Counted from the stretch's first letter, positions 34,122 through 43,675 are shown. The stretch: 64,000 nt of DNA from Sphingomonas carotinifaciens (GCF_009789535.1 NZ_WSUT01000005.1:3176001-3240000); one strand, 5' to 3'. Numbers and translations: made by a program. The notes: generated by a model not told the origin, from the sequence alone.

Positions 34122-35811
34122 CGGTCGCATCGCGCCGCGTCACGCGGATCGCCTCTTCCGCCGTGGTCTGCCCGGCCAGCACCAGGTCGCGCGCGGAGGA
34201 GGCCAGCGTCGGCGCCTTCTGGAAGGCGTGCGCGGCGATCGCCTGCTCGTCGCCACCCTCGTTGATCAGGCGGCGGACGGTTTCGTCCACCCTGACCGCC
34301 TCGTACACGCCGATCCGGCCCTTGTAGCCGGTGCCGTTGCACTGCTCGCACCCGCGCGCGACATGGACGATCGTGTCGCCGGCAATGCCCAGCATCGGCG
34401 CCACCGTCTCGCTGGCCGGCACGCCGTGGCGGCAGACGGGGCACAGCCGCCGCACCAGCCGCTGCGCGATCACGGCGCGCAGCGTGGAGGCGAGCAGGAA
34501 CGGCTCCACCTTCATGTCGCGCATCCGGGTGATCGCGCCCACCGCATCGTTGGTGTGGACGGTGGACAGCACCAGATGCCCGGTCAGCGATGCCTGCACC
34601 GCGATCTCGGCGGTTTCGCGGTCGCGGATTTCGCCGACCATCACCACGTCGGGGTCCTGACGCAGGATGGCGCGCAGGCCCGCCGCGAAGGTCAGCCCGA
34701 CCTTGGCGTTGACCTGCGTCTGGCCGACGCCGTCCACCGCATATTCAACCGGGTCCTCGACCGTCAGGATGTTGCGGCTGCCATCGTTCAACAGGCGCAG
34801 GGAGGCGTAAAGCGAGGTCGTCTTGCCCGAACCCGTGGGACCCGTGACCAGCAGGATGCCGTTCGGTTCGGCCAGCGCCTCGCGCAGCAGCGCGTACATC
34901 GCCGGGCTCATCCCCAGCGCATCCAGGTCGATGCCCGCATTCTCCTTGTCCAGGATACGCAGCACCACCCGTTCGCCCGCCCGGCTGGGCAGGGTCGAGA
35001 CACGCACGTCGAGCAGCTTGCCGCCCAGCGTCAGGCCCATGCGCCCGTCCTGCGGCACGCGCCGCTCGGCAATGTCCAGCCGCGCCATCACCTTGATGCG
35101 GCTGACCACCACCGGCGCGACATGCGGCGGCATGCGCAGCGTCTCGCGCAGCACGCCATCGATCCGCATCCGCACGACCAGACCCGTCTCGTACGGCTCG
35201 ATATGGATGTCCGACACGCCGTTGCGCGCCGCATCGGCCAATATGCCGTTGATCAGCCGGATCGCGGGCGCATCGTCCGCGGTGTCCAGAAGGTCCTCGG
35301 CGGTCGGCAATCCTTCGGCCAGCAGGTCCAGCTCGTCGCCCATCCCCGCCGCCGCCATCGCGGTCGCCTGTCCGTCCATCGCATAGGCATCGGACAACAG
35401 CCGGTCGAACGCCGCCGGCTCGACCACCGACACCGCGAACGGCCGCCCCAGATGCCGCCGCAACTCGATCAACGCCTTGGGATCGCTGCCTTCCCGCAAG
35501 GCAACCGCCAGCGGCTCCTGCGCCGCCAGGCACGTCCCGAACTTGCGTGCAAAGGCATAAGGGATGGACAGCGGCGCAACCAGCTCCAGCACCCCGCCAT
35601 CACGCCCCTCCCCCTCGTGGGTTGCCGCCCCGTCACGCCCCTCCCGCTCGCGGGAGGGCACCCCGTCACGCCCCTCCCGCTCGCGGGACGGGTTGGGGGA
35701 GGGAAGTGCGGCAGGCGCATCGGCCAAAGGCACCTGCCCTCCCCCGAGCGGAAGGGAAGAAGGTAGAGGCACCGTATCGCCGGTCCCCTCATGCCCCTTG
35801 CGGATGATCAC
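34114..35811 (-). CDS. gspE: Type II secretion ATPase E, with repeat-derived N-terminal extension
   Basis: The cytoplasmic ATPase that drives pseudopilus assembly. Present are Walker A GPTGSGKTT (~residue 322), Asp box and Walker B (GEIRDRETAEIAVQASLTGH), His box (STVHTND), and the zinc-binding CPVCR...CEQCNG. From the GTG at 35811 (GTGA overlap with gspD) the product is 565 residues. The first ~73 are low-complexity and encoded by 33-bp palindromic repeats (SREREGRDG three times). A second GTG at 35592, where the normal N1E domain begins (LELVAPLSIPYAFA), would give a standard 492-residue protein. I cannot tell which start is used. Confidence 0.93.
   Translation of the reverse strand: MIIRKGHEGTGDTVPLPSSLPLGGGQVPLADAPAALPSPNPSREREGRDGVPSREREGRDGAATHEGEGRDGGVLELVAPLSIPYAFARKFGTCLAAQEPLAVALREGSDPKALIELRRHLGRPFAVSVVEPAAFDRLLSDAYAMDGQATAMAAAGMGDELDLLAEGLPTAEDLLDTADDAPAIRLINGILADAARNGVSDIHIEPYETGLVVRMRIDGVLRETLRMPPHVAPVVVSRIKVMARLDIAERRVPQDGRMGLTLGGKLLDVRVSTLPSRAGERVVLRILDKENAGIDLDALGMSPAMYALLREALAEPNGILLVTGPTGSGKTTSLYASLRLLNDGSRNILTVEDPVEYAVDGVGQTQVNAKVGLTFAAGLRAILRQDPDVVMVGEIRDRETAEIAVQASLTGHLVLSTVHTNDAVGAITRMRDMKVEPFLLASTLRAVIAQRLVRRLCPVCRHGVPASETVAPMLGIAGDTIVHVARGCEQCNGTGYKGRIGVYEAVRVDETVRRLINEGGDEQAIAAHAFQKAPTLASSARDLVLAGQTTAEEAIRVTRRDATDG
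35601..35699. repeat. Three tandem 33-bp repeats inside the 5' end of gspE
   Basis: The segment CACGCCCCTCCC recurs at 35601, 35634 and 35667, exactly 33 bases apart. Each unit carries a palindrome such as CCTCCCGCTCGCGGGAGG, the same GC-rich style as the intergenic repeats. In the gspE frame each unit reads as an 11-residue S-R-E-R-E-G-R-D-G repeat with the last copy degenerate. The flank to 35757 looks like further repeat sequence. Confidence 0.85.
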
Positions 35812-38060
35812 CGCCGCCGCCGCGGAGTTTCGGGAAGCCGCTGTACCGGCACCGCGATATTGGGGTCCTCGATATTGCCGGGCATCGGCGCGCGCGGGAT
35901 CGGCGGGGCGGCATTCATGTAATCGCGCACCAGTTCGTCGATCGACGGCTCCACGCCCGGCTGCGCATAGCCCTGCAACTGGCGCAGATAGCCGTAACGC
36001 TGCTCGGTCACCGCCCGCGAATCCTCGGGCGTGCGCAGGATCGTCGGGCGGATGAACACCATCAGGTTCGTCTTGGCCCGGCTGCGCGCCTTGGACCGGA
36101 ACAATGCGCCCAGCCCCGGAATGTCGCCGAGCAACGGGATCTTCTCGATCGTGCGCCGCTCGTTATCGTCCAGCAGGCCGCCGATCACCGTGATCTGCCC
36201 GTCATCGGGGGTGAACACGTTCTCGAACGCGCGCTTGTTCAGGATCAGCTCCGAATTGTCGCTCGATACCGGCCCGGCGATCGAACTCACCTCCAGGCGG
36301 ACATACAGCTTCAGCGACCCGCCCGCATTCACCTGCGGCTTCACGTCGAGCTGGATGCCGACATTCTGGCGCTGCACGGTGCGGAAGGCATTGTCGAAAT
36401 TGTTCGACAGCGCCTGCCCCGTCGTCACCGGGATCTCCTGCCCGACCAGGCTGTGCGCCTGCTGATTGTCCAGCGTGATCAGGTGCGGGACCTGCAACAG
36501 GTTCGATGTCGTGTCGCTCTTCACCGCATTGATGATCGCGCCGAACACGGTGTCGCCGATCTGCCCGCCCCAGCCCAGCGCGCCGCCCGTCGTCCCCAGG
36601 ATCGACTGCACCGCCGACTGCGTCAACTGGTCGAACGCCGGGTTGGGGGTGCGCGTCTCGGTGCGGGTGCCGTCCGAGGCGATCACCGTTGTTGTTGTAC
36701 CGCCGATCTGCTGCCCCGCGACCGCGCCGGCGATCTGCAGGATGTTGGGCGCGGTGTTCGAATAGGTCGACGCGCCGAACGCCCCGCCCGACAGGCTGCC
36801 GAGCAGGAACTGCGCCCCCAGCCGCTTGACCGTCTGGTCGGACACCTCCGCGACGATCGCCTCGATCAGCACCTGCTCGCGCCGCACGTCCAGTTGCCGG
36901 ATCACCTCCCCCAACTGCCGCTGCACGTCCGCCGGTCCCGCGATCACGATCGCGTTCGCACCCACGAAGCGCGTCACCACCGCGGCGGTGCGCCCGCCCT
37001 GCGTACTGATTGCCGCCTGCTGCCCCGTCTGCCCCCCGCTCCCCGGCGTGCTCGCACTCTGCGTCTGCTGCACCGGCTGCGACTGGCGCGCCGCGGTCGA
37101 ATTGATCCCCGCCGCTCCCGTCGTCCCGTTGGTCTGCGAGAAGCTGCCCCGCGACAGCGTCGTCTCCTGCACCGCATCGGGCGTCTGCCCGACCAGCTGC
37201 TGCAACACCGGCAGCAACTGCTCGGCATCCGCATTGTTCAGGAACACGACGCGGATCTCGGTGCCGTTGCGCGCCTTTTCGTCCAGCTCGCGCGCCACCT
37301 GCGCCAGCCGCGCAACGCTGCTCGCGTCACCCCGCAGCGCCACCGAGTTGGAGCTGTCAATCGCCACCACCGACACGCCCCCCGCCGTGCCGCTCGCCAC
37401 CGCACCCTGGTTGCCGCCGCCGCTTTGCACCGCGGCGCCGCCGCTACCGCCACCGGCCAGTGCCTGCAACGCGCTGGCGATCTCGCGCGCGCCGGCATTT
37501 TGCAGCGCGATCACCCGCGTCGAGGCATTGTCCGTGTCGATCCGGCGCACCACTTCGCGGATGCGCCGCACATTGTCGGCAAAGTCCACCACGACCAGGC
37601 TGTTGCCGCCGCGATTGGCGGTAACCGAGCCTTGCGCGCTGACCAGCGGCCGCACCGTCTCCACCGCCGCCGCCGCATCGCCCGATCGCAACCGGATGAT
37701 CTCGGTGACAAAGGCGTTGCGATTGGCACCCCCCGCCCCGATCCGGCTCGGCTGCGAGGCGGCATTGTCCAGCGGCTGCACCCGGAACGCCCCACCCGAG
37801 GTCGGCACCGCGACCAGACCGTTGGAGCGCAGCGTCGACAGGAAGATCTCGAAATATTCGGACCGGGACAGCGGCCGGTCGGTCACCACCGTCACCTTGC
37901 CCTGCACCCGGCTGTCGATGATGAAGGTCCGCCCCGTCACCTTGGCGGCATCCGCGATGAACGCGCGGATATCGGCATCGCGCACGTTCAGCGTGGTTTG
38001 CGCATGCGCGCCCGCTGCCAGCGCGATGGCCAGAACCGAACCCAGAACCAGTCTCTTCAT
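35808..38060 (-). CDS. gspD: Type II secretion outer-membrane secretin D
   Basis: A 750-residue secretin. Signal peptide 1-20 (AAGAHAQ); N0 domain (LNVRDADIRAFIADAAKVTG); N1-N3 KH-like domains with Ala/Gly/Gln-rich linkers, one (around residues 310-350) unusually rich in Ser, Thr and Gln; then the secretin core with VPHLITLDNQQAHSLVGQEI, VGIQLDVKPQVN and GGLLDDNERRTIEKIPLLGD. The C-terminal tail (PETPRRRR) is basic. It would form the outer-membrane channel. It overlaps gspC and gspE by four bases. Confidence 0.97.
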   Translation of the reverse strand: MKRLVLGSVLAIALAAGAHAQTTLNVRDADIRAFIADAAKVTGRTFIIDSRVQGKVTVVTDRPLSRSEYFEIFLSTLRSNGLVAVPTSGGAFRVQPLDNAASQPSRIGAGGANRNAFVTEIIRLRSGDAAAAVETVRPLVSAQGSVTANRGGNSLVVVDFADNVRRIREVVRRIDTDNASTRVIALQNAGAREIASALQALAGGGSGGAAVQSGGGNQGAVASGTAGGVSVVAIDSSNSVALRGDASSVARLAQVARELDEKARNGTEIRVVFLNNADAEQLLPVLQQLVGQTPDAVQETTLSRGSFSQTNGTTGAAGINSTAARQSQPVQQTQSASTPGSGGQTGQQAAISTQGGRTAAVVTRFVGANAIVIAGPADVQRQLGEVIRQLDVRREQVLIEAIVAEVSDQTVKRLGAQFLLGSLSGGAFGASTYSNTAPNILQIAGAVAGQQIGGTTTTVIASDGTRTETRTPNPAFDQLTQSAVQSILGTTGGALGWGGQIGDTVFGAIINAVKSDTTSNLLQVPHLITLDNQQAHSLVGQEIPVTTGQALSNNFDNAFRTVQRQNVGIQLDVKPQVNAGGSLKLYVRLEVSSIAGPVSSDNSELILNKRAFENVFTPDDGQITVIGGLLDDNERRTIEKIPLLGDIPGLGALFRSKARSRAKTNLMVFIRPTILRTPEDSRAVTEQRYGYLRQLQGYAQPGVEPSIDELVRDYMNAAPPIPRAPMPGNIEDPNIAVPVQRLPETPRRRR

Positions 38061-38875
38061 TGCCCCGCCACAATCGTGATGGCGAGCGGCAGCGTCTGAT
38101 TGCCGCGCTCGACCGTGATAGGAATATTGCCGCCCTGCCCGAAATCGGCGGCGACGCGGTCGATATCGCCCGGCCCGGTCACCGGGCGCCCGCCGATCGC
38201 GGTCACCACATCGCCCTCCTGCAAGCCCGCCGCGCGGAACGCCGCGCCCGACCCTTGCGGGCGCACGACCAGCCCGGACACGCGGCCGCCGTCCAGCCGG
38301 GGAATGAACCCGATATCGCTGCGCAACTGCCCGATCCGCACCCCGGCCCCGCCGGCGGCCGGCGGCGGCGCCCCCGCCTCACCCCCCGACGCACCCGGTG
38401 CATCGGACTGGTCGAGATACAGCGTCTCCTCCGCCCCCCCGCGATCGATTACCACATGGTCGAACGCCACCGCCTTCAGCCGCACACCCGGCTGGATCTC
38501 GTCGCCGATCGCCACCGATTGCTGCACCCCGTCGGGCCCTGCCAGGATCGCGGAGCCGCGGCCCATCGCCTCGTCGATCCGCGTGCCGAACAGCGTCAGT
38601 TGCAGCGCGGTGACGGTGGCCGGCGCCTGGGTCGCCCCTTGCAGGCGGAAAAAGGGATCGAAGCCCGACAGAATGGTGGAGGGCGATCCCGGCACCACCG
38701 GCTGCGCCGGGCGCCAGTCGCCCAGCGGCGCGACCGGCGTCACCACCGCCCACACCAGCCGTGCCGCCTGAATGGCCAGCCCGGCCATCAGCAGCAGTTC
38801 GGCCACCGAATAAACATTGACGACGGGCAGGCGCCGCAACAGCCGGCGACCCCGCGCGTCGAGCTTCAAACGCAT
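38057..38875 (-). CDS. gspC: Type II secretion inner-membrane protein C
   Basis: A 272-residue bitopic protein linking platform and secretin. A basic N-terminus (RGRRLLRRLP) is followed by a membrane helix (~22-45), the periplasmic HR domain (TALQLTLFGTRIDEAMGRGS, SVAIGDEIQPGVRLKAV) and a C-terminal PDZ domain (GLVVRPQGSGAAFRAAGLQE, GDVVTAIGGRPV). First gene of the operon; the 120-base gap to the divergent dioxygenase gene must hold the promoter. Confidence 0.94.
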   Translation of the reverse strand: MRLKLDARGRRLLRRLPVVNVYSVAELLLMAGLAIQAARLVWAVVTPVAPLGDWRPAQPVVPGSPSTILSGFDPFFRLQGATQAPATVTALQLTLFGTRIDEAMGRGSAILAGPDGVQQSVAIGDEIQPGVRLKAVAFDHVVIDRGGAEETLYLDQSDAPGASGGEAGAPPPAAGGAGVRIGQLRSDIGFIPRLDGGRVSGLVVRPQGSGAAFRAAGLQEGDVVTAIGGRPVTGPGDIDRVAADFGQGGNIPITVERGNQTLPLAITIVAGQ

Positions 38876-38995
38876 GAACCAAACACCCCAACCGCCGCAC
38901 GCGCCCTAGGCATGCCATGTTACAGCTTTGCGTCAAAGCCCCGAAACACGGGCGTCACATTGGTACGGCACCGCGCCGCTGATAGGATGCCTGTC

Positions 38996-39667
38996 ATGAC
39001 GATGCCGAACCTCGATATTCCCGCGCTTGGCAGTGGCCTCGACGCCGAACCGATCGTACAGCGCCTGCTCGGTCAACCGGGCGTCCAGCGCCTGCCCAGT
39101 CCCAAGCTCACCTTGTTCGTCAAGCGCGCGGCGCTTCCCGCCGAGCTGTGCGCCACCCTGATCGCGCGCATCGATGCGGTGCGCCGCCCCTCCACCGTCT
39201 CCGATTCGAACGGCGATGCCAGTTACCGCACCAGCGAAACCGGCGATCTCGACCCCGCCGATCCTGCGGTGATCGCCACCGAGGGCATCATCGCCGCGCT
39301 GACCGGCCTGTCGCCCGAACATGGCGAGCCGATCCAGGGCCAGCGCTACGCGGTAGGTCAGGAGTTCAAGGGCCATACCGATTATTTCGAGCCGCTCGGC
39401 ATCGATTACGATCGCTATTGCGGCCGCTCGGGCAATCGCACCTGGACGGTGATGATCTACCTCAACACGCCCGAGGCGGGCGGCGCGACCCGCTTCAAGT
39501 CGGTCGACAAGACGATTCAGCCCGAAACCGGCAAGCTCCTCGCCTGGAACAACCGCCGAGCGGACGGTTCGCTGAACGCCGCGACGCTGCACCAGGGCAT
39601 GAAGGTGCGCGCCGGGGTGAAATACGTCATCACCAAATGGTTCAGAGAGAAGCCCTGGATTGGCTGA
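38996..39667 (+). CDS. Fe(II)/2-oxoglutarate dioxygenase, prolyl-4-hydroxylase-like
   Basis: A 223-residue cytoplasmic enzyme of the P4Hc type. The facial triad is in HTDYFEP (His127, Asp129) and LHQGMKV (His199); the 2-oxoglutarate-binding lysine is Lys209 in GVKYVITKWF. The GQRYAVGQEFKGHTDYF and RTWTVMIYLNTPEAGGATRF stretches are characteristic. Bacterial members hydroxylate prolines in proteins such as EF-Tu or small substrates; the target here is unknown. ATG 38996 has AGGA at a fitting distance; ATGs at 38987 and 39002 are alternatives. Divergent from gspC. Confidence 0.9.
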   Translation: MTMPNLDIPALGSGLDAEPIVQRLLGQPGVQRLPSPKLTLFVKRAALPAELCATLIARIDAVRRPSTVSDSNGDASYRTSETGDLDPADPAVIATEGIIAALTGLSPEHGEPIQGQRYAVGQEFKGHTDYFEPLGIDYDRYCGRSGNRTWTVMIYLNTPEAGGATRFKSVDKTIQPETGKLLAWNNRRADGSLNAATLHQGMKVRAGVKYVITKWFREKPWIG

Positions 39668-39673
39668 CCACTA

Positions 39674-39779
39674 CCCCTCTCCCCTCCGGGAGGGGCCCGC
39701 CGCAAAGCGGTGGGAGGGTGAGGGGCCGCCCAGCAGCGCAGCACGGCTTGGCACCCCCTCCCCCAAAAGAGAGAGGGAG
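39674..39779. repeat. GC-rich palindromic intergenic repeat
   Basis: A CCCCTCTCCCCTCCGGGAGG module followed by GCCGCAAAGCGG and GGGAGGGTGAGGGG, then CCCCCTCCCCCAAAAG. It shares its parts with 26175-26321, between two convergent genes. It is a dispersed REP-like element in the transcription-end region. Confidence 0.75.
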
Positions 39780-39787
39780 CAGAAACC

Positions 39788-40756
39788 CTATTCCGCCGCC
39801 TCGGCCATCTCGGCGAACTCCGCCGCCGCCAGGAACCGCTCGGCATCCAGCGCCGCCATGCACCCGGTGCCCGCCGCAGTCACCGCCTGCCGGTACACCT
39901 TGTCGGCCACATCGCCGCACGCGAACACGCCCTCCACGCTGGTGCGGGTCGATCCCGCCTCCACCGCGATATAGCCGTCCGCATCCAGCTCCAGATGCCC
40001 GCGGAACAGCTCGGTCGCCGGGTGATGCCCGATCGCGACGAAGCCGCCCTCCACGTCGATCCGGCTATGCTCGCCCGTCACCGTGTCGACCAGGTCCAGC
40101 GCGACCAGCCCGGCATTGTCGCCGCCGTCCACGAATTCGCGGACTTCCTTGTTCCACAGGACCTTGACGTTCGGATGCGCATGCAACCGCTCTTGCAGGA
40201 TGCGCTCGGCGCGCAAGCTGTCGCGGCGGTGGATCAGCGTCACGTCATCCGAATGGTTGGTCAGGTACAGCGCCTCCTCGACCGCGGTGTTGCCACCGCC
40301 GATCACCGCCACCTTCTTACCGCGATAGAAGAAGCCGTCGCAGGTCGCGCAGGCGGATACGCCCTTGCCCTTCATCGCGTCCTCGCTGTCCAGGCCCAGC
40401 CACTTGGCCTGCGCGCCCGTCGCGATCACCAGCACGTCCCCTTCATACACGTCGCCGCCATCGCCGATCAGGCGGAACGGGCGCCGGGACAGATCGACCT
40501 CGGTGATCGTGTCCCACATCAGGCGCGTGCCGACATGCTCGGCCTGCTTCTGCATCTGCTCCATCAGCCAGGGACCCTGGATGACATCGGCAAAGCCGGG
40601 ATAATTCTCCACATCGGTAGTGGTGGTTAGCTGCCCGCCAGGCTGGATGCCCTGCACCACGATCGGCGCCATGCCGGCACGCGCGCCGTAAATCGCGGCC
40701 GACAGGCCGGCTGGCCCCGAACCCAGAATAAGCATGCGGGTGGTGTGCGTCGTCAT
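39788..40756 (-). CDS. trxB: Thioredoxin reductase
   Basis: A 322-residue FAD/NADPH enzyme that keeps thioredoxin reduced. FAD-binding LILGSGPAGLSAAIYGAR (9-26), redox site CATCDG (Cys136, Cys139), NADPH-binding VAVIGGGNTAVEEALYL, and the C-terminal FAD motif GVFACGDVADKVYRQAVTAA are all present. ATG 40756 is chosen because upstream residues are not conserved. Divergent from the molybdoenzyme operon with 124 bases between. Confidence 0.97.
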   Translation of the reverse strand: MTTHTTRMLILGSGPAGLSAAIYGARAGMAPIVVQGIQPGGQLTTTTDVENYPGFADVIQGPWLMEQMQKQAEHVGTRLMWDTITEVDLSRRPFRLIGDGGDVYEGDVLVIATGAQAKWLGLDSEDAMKGKGVSACATCDGFFYRGKKVAVIGGGNTAVEEALYLTNHSDDVTLIHRRDSLRAERILQERLHAHPNVKVLWNKEVREFVDGGDNAGLVALDLVDTVTGEHSRIDVEGGFVAIGHHPATELFRGHLELDADGYIAVEAGSTRTSVEGVFACGDVADKVYRQAVTAAGTGCMAALDAERFLAAAEFAEMAEAAE

Positions 40757-40880
40757 GAGAGCGTTTGCATCCTGTTTCTTCCCTGGCACCTAGATAAGCG
40801 CAAGCGACGAAAAAATGAACTGCCCCGCTGGCACCGATTGCCGGTCCGCTTCGTTACCTTTGTTAGGCGGAGAAGTATGC

Positions 40881-43172
40881 ATGCGCGACGAAGACAAGGA
40901 CGTGAAGATCACGGAATATACCGGCGCGGCCGGTGGCTGGGGCTCGATGCGCGGCATGGCACAGGTAGTGCCCAAAGAGCGTCCTGGCCCCGATGTGCTG
41001 GACGCTTTGCGCCGCCAGAACAAACCGGAAGGCGTCATGTGTGTCAGTTGCGCATGGGGCAAACCCGCCAAGCCGCACATCGCCGAATTCTGTGAAAATG
41101 GCGCTAAGGCAACCGCTTGGGAATTGTCCAACCTGCGCGTCACGCCGGAGTTCTTTGCAAAGCACAGCGTCTCCGAGCTGGCCGAATGGCCCGACCATGA
41201 TCTGGAACAGGCCGGCCGCCTGACCCACCCGATGAAGTATGACCGCGCCACCGACCGCTATGTCGCGGTGCCGTGGGATGAGGCATTCGCCGCGATCGGC
41301 GCCAGGCTGAAACGCTGCGACCCGAAAAGGGTCGTGCTCTACGCGTCGGGCCGCGCCAGCCTCGAAACTTCGTTCATGTACGGCCTGTTCGCCCGCATGT
41401 GGGGGCAGCAGAACCTGCCCGATTCGTCCAACATGTGCCATGAGACGACCAGTGTCGGTCTGAAAAACGCGATCGGCTCGCCGGTCGCGACGATCCAGAT
41501 GGAAGATTACGAGAAGTGCGACGCCATTTTCGCCTTTGGCCAGAATGTCGGCACCAATGCGCCGCGCATGCTCCACACGCTGAAATCCTGCCGCGACCGC
41601 GGTGTCGAGATCGTCGTGTTCAATCCGCTGCGCGAACGCGGCTGGGAACGCTTCACCGATCCGCAGAACCCGGTGCAGATGACGACGGGCGGCTCGACCA
41701 CCATCGCCACCCAATATCATCAGGTCCGCGCCGGCGGCGACATTTCCGCGCTGCTCGGCATCTGCAAGCTGGTGATCGAGGCGGATGACCGCGCCCGTGC
41801 GCTCGGCAACGAGCGTGTCCTCGACCATCATTTCCTCGAACAGCACACCACCCGGTTCGAGGATTTTGCCGCCTTCGCCCGCGCTGCGAAATGGGACGAC
41901 ATCACCCGCGAAAGCGGCCTGACCCGCGACGCGATCGAGGCGGCCGCGCAGGTCTATATGAAGGCCAAGCGCGTCATCGTCGTCTACGGCATGGGCATCA
42001 CCCAGCATCGCTACGGCATGGACAGCCTGTACATGCTGGTCAATTTCCTGCTGCTGCGCGGCAATATCGGTCGCGAGGGTGCCGGCCCCGGTCCGGTCCG
42101 CGGCCACAGCAACGTACAGGGCCAGCGCACCGTCGGCATCACCGAGAAGACCGAGCTGGCCCCCGTTGACCGTTTGAAGGAACTGTTCGAGTTCGAACCG
42201 CCCATTGAAAAGGGCTGGGACACGGTGGAAAGCTGCCGGCAGATCATCGACGGCACGTGCGAGGGCTTTGTGCAACTGGGCGGCAACTTCCTGCGCGCGA
42301 CGCCTGAACATGCCAAGATGAAGGAAGGCTGGGCAAAGCTGCCGATCACCGTCAGCATCGCCACCAAGCTGAACAAGAGCCACCTCTATCCCGGCGAGGA
42401 AAGCTACATCCTCCCCTGCCTCGGCCGCATGGAACGCGACATGCAGGAAAGCGGCCGTCAGGCGGTGTCGATGGAGGATTCGTTCAGCCACATCTACGGC
42501 TCGGTCGGCAAGGCCAGCCCGGCGTCCGACACCCTTCTGTCCGAGCCAGCGATCGTCGCCGGTCTCGCCAAGGCGGTGTTGCCGCCCAACCCCAACGTTC
42601 CCTGGGACGCATGGGTCGGCGACTACAGCCTCGTCCGAAAGGCGATCGAGGATGTCTATCCCGACAAGTTCGCCAACTTCAACGAACGCCTGTTCGAACC
42701 CGGCGGCTTCTGGAAGGGCAATCCCGCCGCGCATCGCCAGTGGGAAACCGAAAGCGGCAAGGCGGAATTCAACACGCCGCGCGCACTCAACGCCGCCGGC
42801 TTCGACGATGCCGATGGCCGCTTCCGCCTCATCACGCTGCGGTCCAACGACCAGTTCAACACCACCGTCTACGGCTATGACGACCGGTTCCGCGGCATCA
42901 AGGGGACGCGTCAGGTCGCGATGATGAACGCGGCGGATATTGCCCGGCTGGGCCTGAAGGACGGCGACCGGATCGCGCTGGAAAGCGATGCGGAGGACGG
43001 GGTGGAACGCGTCGTCGGCGATCTGCGCGTCACCGCCTATGACATCCCGGCGGGGTGCATCGGCGGCTATTATCCCGAGCTGAACTATCTGATCGCCCTC
43101 GAGCACCACGCCCTGGAGAGCCATGTGCCGGCCGGCAAGTCGGTGCCTGTGCGCGTGCGCGTGCCCTCATGA
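40881..43172 (+). CDS. YdeP/FdhF-like molybdopterin oxidoreductase
   Basis: A 763-residue protein of the FdhF/YdeP family in the molybdopterin dinucleotide enzyme superfamily. An N-terminal cysteine pair MCVSCAWGKP (Cys54, Cys57) is present rather than a full 4Fe-4S CxxC...C ligation set. SSNMCHETTSVGLK, GQNVGTNAPRMLHTL, GNIGREGAGPGPVRGHSNVQ and SKAEFNTP-type segments match the family; the C-terminal cofactor-cap domain (LKDGDRIALESDAEDG) is intact. E. coli YdeP is linked to acid resistance but its reaction is unknown. ATG 40881 follows GGCGGAGAAG. The next gene starts at its stop (ATGA). Confidence 0.88.
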   Translation: MRDEDKDVKITEYTGAAGGWGSMRGMAQVVPKERPGPDVLDALRRQNKPEGVMCVSCAWGKPAKPHIAEFCENGAKATAWELSNLRVTPEFFAKHSVSELAEWPDHDLEQAGRLTHPMKYDRATDRYVAVPWDEAFAAIGARLKRCDPKRVVLYASGRASLETSFMYGLFARMWGQQNLPDSSNMCHETTSVGLKNAIGSPVATIQMEDYEKCDAIFAFGQNVGTNAPRMLHTLKSCRDRGVEIVVFNPLRERGWERFTDPQNPVQMTTGGSTTIATQYHQVRAGGDISALLGICKLVIEADDRARALGNERVLDHHFLEQHTTRFEDFAAFARAAKWDDITRESGLTRDAIEAAAQVYMKAKRVIVVYGMGITQHRYGMDSLYMLVNFLLLRGNIGREGAGPGPVRGHSNVQGQRTVGITEKTELAPVDRLKELFEFEPPIEKGWDTVESCRQIIDGTCEGFVQLGGNFLRATPEHAKMKEGWAKLPITVSIATKLNKSHLYPGEESYILPCLGRMERDMQESGRQAVSMEDSFSHIYGSVGKASPASDTLLSEPAIVAGLAKAVLPPNPNVPWDAWVGDYSLVRKAIEDVYPDKFANFNERLFEPGGFWKGNPAAHRQWETESGKAEFNTPRALNAAGFDDADGRFRLITLRSNDQFNTTVYGYDDRFRGIKGTRQVAMMNAADIARLGLKDGDRIALESDAEDGVERVVGDLRVTAYDIPAGCIGGYYPELNYLIALEHHALESHVPAGKSVPVRVRVPS

Positions 43173-43675
43173 CGATCCTGGGTGCGGTGTTGACCGGCGG
43201 GCGTTCGTCCCGCTTCGGCTCGAACAAGGCGCAGGCGCTGCTCGGCGAGCGATCACTTGCCGCCCATGCCCGCGCACTGATCGCGCCGCACTGCGCCGAC
43301 GTCGTCATGATCGGTGGAGAGGGCGGGGTGCCGGACCTGCCCGAACCGGGGCTCGGGCCGCTGGGCGGCATCGCCGGCGCGCTCGATTATGCCGCGGAAC
43401 ATGGGTTTCGCTGCGTGCTGACGATCGGCTGCGACATGCCCCGCCTGCCCGATGGTCTGATCGAGGCGCTGCTGCACCGCGAACCGTCCTACTGCGCCGA
43501 TGCACCCGTGCTGGGGCTGTGGCCGGCGGCGCTCGGCGCGCATCTGCTGGCGCATCTAGGGCTGAACGGCGACCGATCGGTGCGCGGCTGGGCACGCTCG
43601 GTCGGCGCCATCCCCGTCCCCTCGCCCGTCCCGCTCGCCAACATCAACACCCCCGCCGATCTGGAGACGCTGTGA
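43169..43675 (+). CDS. mobA: Molybdenum cofactor guanylyltransferase
   Basis: A 168-residue enzyme that attaches GMP to molybdopterin, forming the dinucleotide cofactor used by the oxidoreductase encoded just upstream. The nucleotide-binding loop LTGGRSSRFGSNKA, LGPLGGIAGALDYA and the metal site TIGCDMPRLP are diagnostic. It is slightly shorter than E. coli MobA. ATGA overlap with the upstream gene and GTGA overlap with fdhD make a three-gene coupled unit. Confidence 0.92.
   Translation: MTILGAVLTGGRSSRFGSNKAQALLGERSLAAHARALIAPHCADVVMIGGEGGVPDLPEPGLGPLGGIAGALDYAAEHGFRCVLTIGCDMPRLPDGLIEALLHREPSYCADAPVLGLWPAALGAHLLAHLGLNGDRSVRGWARSVGAIPVPSPVPLANINTPADLETL

Noticed and set aside
35601..35699. 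33-bp direct repeats considered as a CRISPR array
   Set aside because: Units are contiguous with no unique spacers, lie inside an open frame, and no cas gene is present.
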